A stretch of 31,281 bases of DNA from a virus. This document shows positions 13,176 through 21,846 of the stretch, piece after piece; position 1 is the stretch's first letter; the number at the start of each line of letters is the position of its first letter. The notes beneath the pieces are model-generated. The model saw nothing but the letters and a program-made list of their open reading frames with translations, searched no databases and was not told the DNA's origin. The translations under genes were made by a program, and so were the position numbers. The stretch is taken from positions 1 through 31,281 of IMG/VR virus record IMGVR_UViG_3300049149_000003. One strand, written 5' to 3'.

Positions 13176-14722
13176 TGGCACAACGGCGTTACAAGATCAT
13201 TGAAGGTGGAATGCACGACAGGTTCCATCAGAGTATAGCCAAGGTGCAGTTCCTTGGTGGTGGGTTCGGTAATGGGAAGACAGCAGCAGCATGTGTGAAG
13301 GCGTTGAAGCTGTGCAAGGAGTATCCGGGGTGCAATGGGTTAGTGGCCCGCTCTACGTATCCGAAGCTGAACGATACGATAAGACGCGAATTCTTGCTAT
13401 GGTGTCCACCGCACTGGATCAAGCGTATGCCCAGCCGGGACGAGAACACACTACTGTTGAAGAATGGCTCAACGGTCAACTTTCGATACGTTGCACAGCG
13501 TGGAAAGGAGACGGAAGAAAGCAAGTCGAACTTGCTCTCAGCCACATACGATTGGATCATTGTAGATCAGTTGGAAGACCCAGAGTTCAGTCATAAGGAC
13601 TTCATGGACTTGATGGGCCGTCTGCGTGGGAATACGGAGTATGTTGGTGATGATCCCACAATGCCCAAGTTCGGTCCACGATGGTTTGTGGCTACACTCA
13701 ATCCTACTCGTAATTGGTGTTATCGTGAGATCATTAAACCACTACACGACTATCAGCGTGGTGTTATCAGCGATAAGCTGATGTGCGAGGTCGATGCGTC
13801 TGGGAGGCCCATTATGATTGATGGGAAGCCGCATCCGATCATAGAGCTATACGAGGGATCAACGTATGAAAACGTGGAGAACGTCGGAGAAGACTACATC
13901 CGAGGAATGTTGGCAACCTACACCGGATCAATGCGTGAACGCTTCGTTTATGGACGATGGGGAGCGTTGTCAGGTCTTATTTACCCCCAGTTTGATGAAG
14001 CGCAGCATATCGTATCGCATGAAGATGCACGAACATATCTGCGGCAACTGCGGTTGTCCGGGTATGAGCCTGTGTTCCTGGAAGGATACGACCACGGACT
14101 CGCAAGACACAGTTGTTATGGCATCTTTTACGTTGATGACGACGCAAATGTGTTTCTGCTCGATGGGTTCCGAGTTGCAGAGCTTACCATCGCAGACGCG
14201 GCGCGCAATATACACAGAATACGTGCTGAAGTCGGCGTCGAAGATGTTGGGCTTGCACCTATCTGGGCTGACCCAGATGTGTTCCGTCGCAAAGCAGGAA
14301 ATTCCCGCACTGTTGGAGAGACAGTAAATGGCATGTTCGATGAGCATGGCATCAAGATGCAGAGGGGCAATAATGACATTGCTTCTGGCATTGCCAAGAA
14401 CTGGCAGTATCTTTCTCCAATGCCTAACCATGAGCATCCTATCAGTGGGAAACGGGGGGCACCGCACTTCTTCGTCTCAGACAGATGCACATGGTTCATT
14501 GATGAGATCACAGAATACTACTTCAGGCGCGACACAAGCGATGAGATGACAGACAAGCCTGTGGACCGCAACGATCACGCGATGGATATGTGGAAGTATG
14601 CTATGTCACCACGGCCAAAGTTGGCACGCTTTGTTGGTAAGCCTGACCAGCCTCCTGCATGGATGCACTGGAACGAGATCGAGCGTAAGCAACAACGCAA
14701 CAAGATGGCGAGGCACAAGTAA
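13175..14722 (+). CDS. terL: Terminase large subunit (ATPase-nuclease)
   Basis: 515 aa, normal length. It packages DNA into the prohead and cuts concatemers. The ATPase domain has Walker A GGGFGNGKT (28-36), Walker B WIIVDQLEDPE (127-137) and a coupling motif VATLNPT (172-178). The Walker B carries DQ in place of the usual DE, with acidic residues two and three positions on. The C-terminal RNase H-like nuclease has acidic residues in GYDHG (D306), WADPD (D366) and NDHAMDMW (D467/D471). Coupled on both sides (TGATG before, TAATG after). It lies 3.7 kb from the probable small subunit. Confidence 0.95.
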   Translation: MAQRRYKIIEGGMHDRFHQSIAKVQFLGGGFGNGKTAAACVKALKLCKEYPGCNGLVARSTYPKLNDTIRREFLLWCPPHWIKRMPSRDENTLLLKNGSTVNFRYVAQRGKETEESKSNLLSATYDWIIVDQLEDPEFSHKDFMDLMGRLRGNTEYVGDDPTMPKFGPRWFVATLNPTRNWCYREIIKPLHDYQRGVISDKLMCEVDASGRPIMIDGKPHPIIELYEGSTYENVENVGEDYIRGMLATYTGSMRERFVYGRWGALSGLIYPQFDEAQHIVSHEDARTYLRQLRLSGYEPVFLEGYDHGLARHSCYGIFYVDDDANVFLLDGFRVAELTIADAARNIHRIRAEVGVEDVGLAPIWADPDVFRRKAGNSRTVGETVNGMFDEHGIKMQRGNNDIASGIAKNWQYLSPMPNHEHPISGKRGAPHFFVSDRCTWFIDEITEYYFRRDTSDEMTDKPVDRNDHAMDMWKYAMSPRPKLARFVGKPDQPPAWMHWNEIERKQQRNKMARHK

Positions 14723-14949
14723 TGGCAAGCGCACGCGATATTGCACGAACAATCAATGGTGCGTATGCAAATGAGCAAAGCGCCAGAGGTGGCGAATATG
14801 TGCCGACGTTCACTCCACCATTGTCAAACAGTCCTGCCACACCGAATACAGGACTGACATATGGGCCATTGGATAGGCCAACTGATCCGTTCACGATTGA
14901 GCAGATACTACGACAGATGGTTGGACCATTGAGTGGTGGACGCACGTAA
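14722..14949 (+). CDS. Hypothetical protein, 75 aa
   Basis: Not recognised. A short N-terminal helix (SARDIARTINGAYANEQSA) is followed by a Pro/Thr/Asn-rich, probably unstructured middle and a C-terminal helix (TIEQILRQMVGPL). It is coupled to terL by TAATG and to the next gene by TAATG. Its place between terL and the portal suggests a small head component. Confidence 0.6.
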   Translation: MASARDIARTINGAYANEQSARGGEYVPTFTPPLSNSPATPNTGLTYGPLDRPTDPFTIEQILRQMVGPLSGGRT

Positions 14950-15173
14950 TGGCTAAGCCTCCTGATCCTGCACTGTTATTGAGTGCTCCGACTGGTTGGG
15001 TAAGGTTGACTACACTGGACCAGACAGCAGCATTCGTTCGTAAGGAACTGATTGCAGCTTTCGGTGACACAATGGCAGGACAGGCTGGGCAGTCATGGAT
15101 AGCGATGCAGGGTGGTGATCGGTTGTGGTATGTGCTTGAAACTGTAGAAGAACTCATTGCACTGTTGGGGTGA
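14949..15173 (+). CDS. Hypothetical protein, 74 aa
   Basis: Not recognised. It reads as a compact alpha/beta protein: VRLTTLDQTAAFVRKELIAAF, then SWIAMQGGDRLWYVLETVEELIALL. It starts by TAATG overlap with the previous gene and is followed by GAGGTGG, the ribosome site of the next. Confidence 0.6.
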   Translation: MAKPPDPALLLSAPTGWVRLTTLDQTAAFVRKELIAAFGDTMAGQAGQSWIAMQGGDRLWYVLETVEELIALLG

Positions 15174-15180
15174 GGTGGTG

Positions 15181-15558
15181 ATGGCTGGCAACTTCGACGA
15201 CATAATTGCTGAAGTGCTAGGCATTCATCCGCCACGTGGTAGTGGAAGCATGTTCGATGTGGAACCAACCAACGCGCAGGGTCTGGTTGTGCCTGGCAAC
15301 ATCAATATTCATCGTCGCCCTGTTGTTCGCAATGCTGATGGTTCTATTAGCACTGTAAGGTCAATCAACTTCACGGATGATCGTGGCCATAATGTAGTCA
15401 TTCCCACAGTGATCGAAGGCCAGGGTGTAGTGCCTGATCGACAGGCGATACAACATTACTACGATACAGGCGAACACCTGGGCAAGTTTGACACGCCAGA
15501 GAATGCTTCTGAGTATGCACAGTCACTGCATGAGCAGCAGGCAGGAGAGTATCAGTGA
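15181..15558 (+). CDS. Small phage-type domain protein, 125 aa
   Basis: Residues from about 40 (GNINIHRRPVVRNADGSIST, INFTDDRGHNVVIPTVIEG, HLGKFDTPENASEYAQSLHE) match a motif that I recall recurring in phage virion proteins, often inside much larger proteins. Its function is unknown to me; here it stands nearly alone. The ATG at 15181 is chosen because GAGGTGG directly precedes it. An earlier start at 15157 would overlap the upstream gene. The stop overlaps the portal GTG start. Confidence 0.7.
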   Translation: MAGNFDDIIAEVLGIHPPRGSGSMFDVEPTNAQGLVVPGNINIHRRPVVRNADGSISTVRSINFTDDRGHNVVIPTVIEGQGVVPDRQAIQHYYDTGEHLGKFDTPENASEYAQSLHEQQAGEYQ

Positions 15559-17831
15559 GCGGAACGTATCAGGATGATCCGAACCTCGACCAACAGACTG
15601 ATCCACTTGAGCAGTCATTGGAGGAAGACGGTATTGGTCTGCCCCAGGCTCCTGAACCTCTGCCCGTTTACAAAGCAATGCCTGATAGTCGCGTGCCTGT
15701 CTCGAACAAGCGCGGAGGCATCTGGCGTTCCCGTCGCGACGTTGCGCAGAAGTCAATGTCGGATTTGGTCGATGCGTGGGATGAGTGTATTCGCTACTAC
15801 AACCACGATCAAGCAGATCACAGGGATGGAAATGCATCAGCGTATTCGGGTGCGCCCATCACGTCAGGTAATCGAAACATTGCACGTCGGCTCAACGAGA
15901 TGTTTTCTTCTACTGAGAACGTCGTCTTTGCCAACGTCACTGCACAGGTTCCTGAGCTTTACGCAAAGAACCCCATCGTAAGTGTTAGTGCATCACCGAC
16001 GACTGATCCTACGGTAAGAGAGGCGCAGGATGCGTTTGCTCGTGCGTTGCAGAAGTTGGTCGATGTTCTGTTTGCGATGAAGTTCCCACCTGGGGTGAAC
16101 ATAAAGCCCAAGGCGAAGAAGAATGTGCTGATCTGTCTACTCACCAACATGGCATGGTTTGAGATTGGCTACACACAGAAGGACCAATCGAGCGAACAAG
16201 CGATGCAGGACTTGTTGGCGTTGTCGCAGCAGTTGGCAGAAGCAGAGGATGCTGAGGAAATACGAGAGATTGAAGGCAACCTCACGGCGTTGGAGGAGAA
16301 GATCGAGTTCCTACAACCGAGCGGCCCTTTCGTTCGTGTTCGGATGCCTCATCAGGTATTGCGTGATCCGAATGGAAGCGATCCGTATCTCTCTGACTGC
16401 AACTGGGTGATGATCGGTGATATGCTGCCAACGCAGTATATCAACGCACGGTTCGCGATTGAGGATGAGGAGACAGAAGAACAGCGGAGCATTTTCGAGC
16501 CTACACACATCCTGTCCACTGGTGGTGGAGGGGATACGTCAGAAGATGACTTTACACTGTTCAGCAAGAACAACCAGAACAACTACAACGCATATGGCTT
16601 TGATAGTCGTGATGCGTATGACAAGGCGTGTTATACGAAGGTGTGGTATGTTTGGGACAAGGTGACACGGAGGCTAGAACTCTATGCTGACAACGACTGG
16701 AAGTGGCCCATCTGGGTATGGGACGATCCATACCAACTACAGGGCTTCTATCCTCTCACTCCGATGTGGTTCCACGACAATCCCGGCGCGGTCTACGCCA
16801 AGGGAGAGGTTAGCTATTACCTTGACCAGCAGGACCAGATTAACGAGATCAACGATGAGCGTCGTAGAGCACTGCTTTGGGCGCGACGTAATATCTTCTA
16901 TAACAAGAACGCTGGGATAACGCAGGAGGCAGCAGATAAGATACTAAAGGGTCCAGACGTGACGGCAACGCCACTAGATGTGCCCGATGGTGTCGATCCG
17001 CAGAAGATGATCTTCTCGTTGGTGCCGCCAAGCATCAACTTCGCACAGTTGTTCGACAAGAAAGACTTGTATGCCAGCATCGACAGGATCGCAAGCACAA
17101 ACGAAGTCGAACGGGGAGGCGAGTTTAAGACAAATACCACAAACCGTGCGATCGACTACTACAGCACGATGGGCAACATGCGAATGGACATGCGCCTCGA
17201 TGCAATCGAGGACGCATTGGGCGACATCGGATGGAAGCTGTGTCAGTTGTGCTTGCGGTTCATGGATGTGCAAACAGCTTCGCAGCTCACAGGAATGGAC
17301 GTTTCACCTTTCTGGTCGCCACTCGACAATGTGCATGACTATCAACGTCTGTCGTTGACGATTGTTGGCGGCAGCACGCAGAAGATGACTTCACAGCAGA
17401 AGAAGCAAGAGGCTGTGCAAGTAGGGCAAGTGCTCGCGCAATACGTTCGGGCGGCGCCTGCATCGGCGCTGAAGGCTACGTTGAACATGCTTAGCAAAGC
17501 GTTCGACGACTTTATGATTACAAAAGAGGATTGGGACGCAATCACTGCTGAGACACAGCAGATGGCTACGGCCCAAATGGGTGGCGCACCAGGGCAAGCA
17601 GGTGGTGCCTCGGCATCTGCTGGCCAACCCCCTCCCGGTGATACTGGTGCGTCCCAGGCAGGTGGTGGTGGTATGCAGGTGGCGGCTGCCGTTGTGCAGG
17701 CGTTGCAGCAACTGCCACCACCTGTTCTGCAAGCAATCGGGCAAGCACTCGCACAAGGCATACCACCGCAGCAGATATTCCAGACAATGCTCGCTAGCCA
17801 AGCGAGTGCAGGACAAGGACAAGCAGCATGA
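15555..17831 (+). CDS. Portal protein
   Basis: 758 aa. The portal forms the ring at the head vertex through which DNA enters and leaves and to which the terminase docks. The call rests on size, position between terL and scaffold/capsid, and a portal-like core: an N-terminal helical region (SDLVDAWDECIRYYNHDQ), a long helical insertion at about 215-255, aromatic wing segments (KVWYVWDKVTRRLELYADND), the stretch GEVSYYLDQQDQINEINDER (about 418-437), and a Gln/Ala/Gly-rich C-terminal barrel-like tail (about 675-758). The start is a GTG overlapping the upstream stop. The long form resembles portals of podoviruses, which often carry a C-terminal barrel. Confidence 0.85.
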   Translation: MSGTYQDDPNLDQQTDPLEQSLEEDGIGLPQAPEPLPVYKAMPDSRVPVSNKRGGIWRSRRDVAQKSMSDLVDAWDECIRYYNHDQADHRDGNASAYSGAPITSGNRNIARRLNEMFSSTENVVFANVTAQVPELYAKNPIVSVSASPTTDPTVREAQDAFARALQKLVDVLFAMKFPPGVNIKPKAKKNVLICLLTNMAWFEIGYTQKDQSSEQAMQDLLALSQQLAEAEDAEEIREIEGNLTALEEKIEFLQPSGPFVRVRMPHQVLRDPNGSDPYLSDCNWVMIGDMLPTQYINARFAIEDEETEEQRSIFEPTHILSTGGGGDTSEDDFTLFSKNNQNNYNAYGFDSRDAYDKACYTKVWYVWDKVTRRLELYADNDWKWPIWVWDDPYQLQGFYPLTPMWFHDNPGAVYAKGEVSYYLDQQDQINEINDERRRALLWARRNIFYNKNAGITQEAADKILKGPDVTATPLDVPDGVDPQKMIFSLVPPSINFAQLFDKKDLYASIDRIASTNEVERGGEFKTNTTNRAIDYYSTMGNMRMDMRLDAIEDALGDIGWKLCQLCLRFMDVQTASQLTGMDVSPFWSPLDNVHDYQRLSLTIVGGSTQKMTSQQKKQEAVQVGQVLAQYVRAAPASALKATLNMLSKAFDDFMITKEDWDAITAETQQMATAQMGGAPGQAGGASASAGQPPPGDTGASQAGGGGMQVAAAVVQALQQLPPPVLQAIGQALAQGIPPQQIFQTMLASQASAGQGQAA

Positions 17832-18931
17832 GTGGATCACAGTCTACCGAGAGCGACATTCTCAGCACGATACCAGACTTCCAGGATGATGCAGGAGACA
17901 TAGGTGGCGACACTGATGGCCAAGACACAGGCGGCAATACGCGCACGTCAGCGCAGCCGGGACAGCAAGTTGGTGGTCAGGGACGCACATCGTCTGCCCC
18001 TGTTCCACAAAGTGGAAACAGCCGTGACCCTAACGCTGCTCCACACCAGCAACAGCCAGGGCAGTTTAGGACGCGACGAGACGGATTGCTCGAATATGCC
18101 AATCCTGATAATCCCGCAGTCCGTGACTTAGTTGATCCGGTAACGGGTAGAGTTGTAGCACACGGTGGTATAGAACGTCGTGTGTATGAGGAAGGACAGA
18201 GACACGCACGTGAGAACCAGCAACTGAAGACACAGTTGCAGCAGGTTAGTGGTGCATTGCGTGGCATCAATCAGGTAACACAGGAAGCAGCGCGACTGAA
18301 TGTAGCACCAGAGGATCAAGTCATTGCCATTAAGGTAATGGCTGATTTCATGCGTGATCCGGTGCGGACACTTCAGTATTTGGTCGAGGAAGTGAAGTCG
18401 AAGGGGTATCAGATACCCTTCCTGACACAAGGTGTCTCACCGGGCATGGACATGAGCGCCATCGCCAGGATGATCGACACGAAGATGCAGCCGTTCACAC
18501 AGCGGAGCCAACAAGAGCAGCAACAACAACAGGTTGCGGCTCAAAGCAAGCAGGAATTGGACACCTTCCTCTCTGATAACGAGGAAGCCAACGCGAACCT
18601 TGACGTGCTTGCAGAAATGTTGCAGGCTCAGCCCTCTTTGACCCTTCACAGTGCCTATACACGGATGATCCGCTGGGCACATGAGAACGGTCTCGACTGG
18701 ACCCAGCCATTGAAGCAGCAAATTGCTGCGGCACGCGCTGGTCAGCAGCCTACCCATCAGCAGACTACTCAGCAGCCGACACGCGCCATTCCCGGTCGTG
18801 GCGGTGCATCCGGTAATGGAGCACGGCCTATCCAAAACAACGGGAATGACGTGGCGCAGTTCAATGAGAATGCCTCATGGGCAGATATCATTCGCTCTGC
18901 AATGCGAGAGAGTAATGTTCAACTGAACTGA
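17828..18931 (+). CDS. Capsid assembly scaffold protein
   Basis: 367 aa. It directs prohead assembly and then leaves or is degraded. The sequence is typical: a polar, disordered N-terminus (about 1-85), a predicted coiled coil (about 115-160, YEEGQRHARENQQLKTQLQQ), Gln-rich helices (QRSQQEQQQQQVAAQSKQEL), a Gln/Thr-rich linker and a short C-terminal helix (ASWADIIRSAMRES) likely to contact the capsid protein. It lies between portal and capsid, the usual place. It starts by ATGA overlap. A 14/15 palindrome copy lies at codons 59-63. Confidence 0.8.
   Translation: MSGSQSTESDILSTIPDFQDDAGDIGGDTDGQDTGGNTRTSAQPGQQVGGQGRTSSAPVPQSGNSRDPNAAPHQQQPGQFRTRRDGLLEYANPDNPAVRDLVDPVTGRVVAHGGIERRVYEEGQRHARENQQLKTQLQQVSGALRGINQVTQEAARLNVAPEDQVIAIKVMADFMRDPVRTLQYLVEEVKSKGYQIPFLTQGVSPGMDMSAIARMIDTKMQPFTQRSQQEQQQQQVAAQSKQELDTFLSDNEEANANLDVLAEMLQAQPSLTLHSAYTRMIRWAHENGLDWTQPLKQQIAAARAGQQPTHQQTTQQPTRAIPGRGGASGNGARPIQNNGNDVAQFNENASWADIIRSAMRESNVQLN
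18003..18017. repeat. Palindrome P12, 14/15 match, inside scaffold gene
   Basis: TTCCACAAAGTGGAA, with one base of the right arm changed. It is read P-Q-S-G in the scaffold protein, the same frame as the copy in the probable terS. Confidence 0.7.
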
Positions 18932-18942
18932 TGGAGTAGGTA

Positions 18943-19911
18943 ATGCCGGTTGGCACCATTGTCCCCTTGGTAGCAGATGTGCTGCATAGCACACTCACCA
19001 AGTCACGTCGTAAGCTGGTCATGGCCAGCATCAAGTCCAACGCACTCATGGCGTGGGCGTTCGCTAACGACAGAGTGGAGTATGAGGATGGTGGATACAA
19101 TATCACCAATCCGCTCACCGTTGGCCGCAATCCGAACGTCACGTCGTATCGCTATTACTCGCCTCTGCCGGTCAACCAAACCGACGAGTTTGAGACAGTG
19201 GAGTATGGCTATTCGCGTGTTGCTGGTTCGGTCATCATCAGTGACCAGGAGCAGGACGAGAATAACGGGGCGGCTGCCATCTTCAAGCTGATGAAGGAGA
19301 AGATGAACGTCCTTGAGGAGAGCATCAAGGACAAGTTCTCACAGTATCTATATGGTGCAGGTGGTGGCACTGATCCACAAGGACTTGCAGTGCTTGTGCC
19401 GACCAATCCCACTGTTGGTTCGCTCGGTGGTATTAGCCGAGTGACGCAGCCACAGTGGCGCACATCTGCATATGTGTTCGCTGGTGGCATAGACAGCACC
19501 AATATTGAAGAAGTGTGGGATGACGTGTTGATGGACCTGACACTGAAGGGTGACAGGCCAAGCGTGATCCTCACAGGACGGAACATTTACCGCATCTACC
19601 GTCAGGCAGTGCGCGACAAGTTCACCATTCCCTTGTCTGAGGGCAAGGCTGGTAAGCGCATGTTCGATCTGGGCTTCGAAGGGTGCCTGCACAATGGCAT
19701 CCCAATGATGTATGACGAAGACTGCCCAGTGAACTTTGCATACTTCCTCAACGACACCTATCTGCGCCTCCACATGCTGCGTGGCGTGAACATGAAGGTG
19801 AAGGAATTGGTGGCCCCGTGGAACGTGGATGCAGTTGGCAGCCGCGTAGTGTGGCAGGGCCAGTGGTGCGTGTGGCGGTGCTACCGCACACATGCTGTTG
19901 TAACCAACTAG
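18943..19911 (+). CDS. Major capsid protein (HK97 fold)
   Basis: 322 aa. The start has a strong GGAGTAGGTA site, in keeping with high expression. Features expected of an HK97-type capsid subunit include an N-terminal helical part, the extended SYRYYSPLPVNQTDEFETVEY strand region (E-loop), a long spine helix (AAAIFKLMKEKMNVLEESIKDKF, about 113-135), and a P/A-domain core with PSVILTGRNIYRIYRQAV and the C-terminal LVAPWNVDAVGSRVVWQGQW. The position directly after the scaffold supports the call. No separate prohead protease is seen in the window. Confidence 0.88.
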   Translation: MPVGTIVPLVADVLHSTLTKSRRKLVMASIKSNALMAWAFANDRVEYEDGGYNITNPLTVGRNPNVTSYRYYSPLPVNQTDEFETVEYGYSRVAGSVIISDQEQDENNGAAAIFKLMKEKMNVLEESIKDKFSQYLYGAGGGTDPQGLAVLVPTNPTVGSLGGISRVTQPQWRTSAYVFAGGIDSTNIEEVWDDVLMDLTLKGDRPSVILTGRNIYRIYRQAVRDKFTIPLSEGKAGKRMFDLGFEGCLHNGIPMMYDEDCPVNFAYFLNDTYLRLHMLRGVNMKVKELVAPWNVDAVGSRVVWQGQWCVWRCYRTHAVVTN

Positions 19912-19921
19912 GAGACAGAGC

Positions 19922-20164
19922 ATGTCTGGAACGATGTCGCCCCCGACCACTGATCCGTCAGTTACGCACTTTGCATGGACTGAGCCACAGACTGCTGCTG
20001 GCTATGAAGCACAGGGACCGGCTGCGTGCATCAGTCAGATGGATACCGTGTCCTCCACTCGTGGTGAGGGACTGAACAGATGTGATGACGCAGAGCAGCA
20101 GGGACTGGTCAACGCAGTGATGTATGCTGCTGCGGCTGGCTCGCTTACACCGCCTGCATCGTAG
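19922..20164 (+). CDS. Hypothetical protein, 80 aa
   Basis: Not recognised. A short polar chain with a small helical C-terminus (GLVNAVMYAAAAGSL) follows the capsid gene with a TAGGAGA ribosome site. The position suggests a minor head protein. Confidence 0.6.
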   Translation: MSGTMSPPTTDPSVTHFAWTEPQTAAGYEAQGPAACISQMDTVSSTRGEGLNRCDDAEQQGLVNAVMYAAAAGSLTPPAS

Positions 20165-20173
20165 GAGACGCAG

Positions 20174-20434
20174 ATGAGTGATACCCCTCCCGAACAGCCA
20201 GTGGAAGAAACACCACCGGATGAGCCAAAGAAGTATGATGGCCCAATCTCGCCACGCATACTTGCACATGCTCCTGCACTGCCAGTGGTATCGGTGCATA
20301 GTGCTAAGTTGGAGTTCTTCGACTTGCCGAAACCTCCTGTAGAGGAACCACCTGCACCGGAGGAGCCACCGGCTACCGAGGAACCACCACCGGAGGAGCC
20401 GCCACCTGATCCACCACCGGAGACCACGTTCTGA
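20174..20434 (+). CDS. Pro/Glu-rich protein, 86 aa
   Basis: Not recognised. The C-terminal third is an imperfect repeat of (P)EEPP units (about 57-86), and the N-terminus is also Pro/Glu-rich. Such stretches form stiff, extended, acidic arms. It lies among head genes, with an AGGAGAC ribosome site, and its stop is fused to the next start as TGATG. A spacer or head-surface appendage is possible but unproven. Confidence 0.6.
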   Translation: MSDTPPEQPVEETPPDEPKKYDGPISPRILAHAPALPVVSVHSAKLEFFDLPKPPVEEPPAPEEPPATEEPPPEEPPPDPPPETTF

Positions 20435-20838
20435 TGGCACTCAATGTCAAGCCTGCATTCCAGGCTGAGAAGATCACCGGTAAGTTCAAGCGTGTGGTGA
20501 CGCACATTGAGGAGGATGTGCGCGAGGTTGGCGCACTACGGGACAAGAAGATCATTGCGCGTAAGATGGTGCCAATCGAAGAAGAATTTGACACCGCGTA
20601 TATGATCTACTTCCCACAGGGCCACAGCATTCTGGTCGCAGCAGACGATACGGACCAGTTGCGTAGGCTCGGTGTGCTTGCTGATCCACGTAATGTGGAC
20701 ATGGAGAGTGGTGAGGAAGTGCCAGAAGACTACAATCTGTCACCGAAGGAAATCGTAGAGCGCAGAGAGAACAATCGTCCACGTCCGCGTGGACAGGTTG
20801 GAGGCTTCACTGCACTCGATCAAGGAGTGATTGAGTAA
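20434..20838 (+). CDS. Hypothetical head-cluster protein, 134 aa
   Basis: Not recognised. An N-terminal alpha/beta part ([55 protein letters not shown]) is followed by a charged, likely disordered C-terminus ([15 protein letters not shown]). It is coupled upstream by TGATG and downstream by TAATG. It may be a head-completion or minor capsid component by position. Confidence 0.65.
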   Translation: MALNVKPAFQAEKITGKFKRVVTHIEEDVREVGALRDKKIIARKMVPIEEEFDTAYMIYFPQGHSILVAADDTDQLRRLGVLADPRNVDMESGEEVPEDYNLSPKEIVERRENNRPRPRGQVGGFTALDQGVIE

Positions 20839-21755
20839 TGGCGAACGTAGCACCGTCTCCGACGAACTTCCAGCGTCGGATCAACAACTACGTCCCTGCT
20901 ATGCAGTATAGTGCGGACGTGAACCTCAACAGCCCTACTCGTGTCAACCTTGGCACGCCACCGGCAGGTGTTGCCAACAATCTTGTCAATGCACTGGCCA
21001 TGACAGCACAGGCCATTGACTTGACTACGAATGCCAATGCACAGGGCATTGTCGATCCTTGGGGCCGCACCATTCAGTTGACGAATAGTGCGGGTTCAGC
21101 AAACGCATTCACAGGTAGCATTGCCACCACTACGCTGACTGTGACTGTGGCACCGACAACGGGTGGTATCTTCCCTGGTGCTACGCTCTCGGGCACTGGT
21201 GTCACTACTGGCACACTCATTGTGTCACAGCTTACTGGTTCACCGGCTGGTGGTATTGGCACTTATCAGGTGTCGATCAGCCAGACTGTGGCATCGACTG
21301 GCACACTGACCACGACTGCTGCCAATACGACTGTGACTGTGCGTGGTGCTGACTATCTTGGTCAGCCTGTGACTGAGAATGTCACACTTGGTGGTGCAGT
21401 AGTCGAGACCAAGAATGCCTACAAGTTCGTAGACCAGATTACCATTCAGACTGGTGGTGCTGGTGCTACGTTCAGTGCAGGCTGGGGCACGACGTTGGGA
21501 CTTCCGTATAAGATCCAGAAGGGTCTCTACGAAGTAGCCAATGGTCTCGCTACTGGTGGTGCAGGTATTGGCACTGTTACCGCCGCGGTTCTCAGTGATC
21601 CTGCCACTGTGACGACAGGTGATCCGCGCGGTCTCTACAAGCCTCTGACCGCAATGAACAGTGCCAATGTGCTGTCGTTGGTTGCTGACTTCGCCAATGA
21701 CTTGAACAGCAGCAACAACGGCGGTCTGCACGGCATCAGGCACTTCGCGAGTTAG
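20838..21755 (+). CDS. Probable head decoration/vertex protein
   Basis: 305 aa. Thr/Gly/Ala-rich beta protein. Residues about 88-160 form a distinct module ([38 protein letters not shown]) of a type widely inserted into phage surface proteins. It interrupts an outer domain that resumes with [20 protein letters not shown]. An external decoration or vertex role is inferred from the fold-like composition and the position after the capsid cluster. It is followed by a terminator-like hairpin, so it ends the head module. Confidence 0.55.
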   Translation: MANVAPSPTNFQRRINNYVPAMQYSADVNLNSPTRVNLGTPPAGVANNLVNALAMTAQAIDLTTNANAQGIVDPWGRTIQLTNSAGSANAFTGSIATTTLTVTVAPTTGGIFPGATLSGTGVTTGTLIVSQLTGSPAGGIGTYQVSISQTVASTGTLTTTAANTTVTVRGADYLGQPVTENVTLGGAVVETKNAYKFVDQITIQTGGAGATFSAGWGTTLGLPYKIQKGLYEVANGLATGGAGIGTVTAAVLSDPATVTTGDPRGLYKPLTAMNSANVLSLVADFANDLNSSNNGGLHGIRHFAS

Positions 21756-21794
21756 TCCGCGTAGACAGGCGCCGACTATGAAGTGTCTGTGGGA

Positions 21795-21823
21795 CGGGTA
21801 GTGTGGAGAGCCGCTACCCGTTT
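21795..21823 (+). terminator. Terminator-like hairpin between head and tail genes
   Basis: CGGGTAG (21795-21801) and CTACCCG (21814-21820) form a perfect 7-bp stem with a 12-base loop, followed by TTT, which is also the first three bases of the adjacent palindrome. The short T-run suggests partial termination. Confidence 0.55.
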
Positions 21824-21836
21824 CCACATTGTGGAA
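21822..21836. repeat. Palindrome P13, exact, touching tail-gene ribosome site
   Basis: Exact core with a full 17-bp version at 21821-21837. The right arm GTGGAAA is continuous with GG, giving the AAAGG ribosome site of the tail adaptor gene, as at 6215-6229. It directly follows the terminator-like hairpin. Confidence 0.9.
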
Positions 21837-21846
21837 AGGTGCCAGG

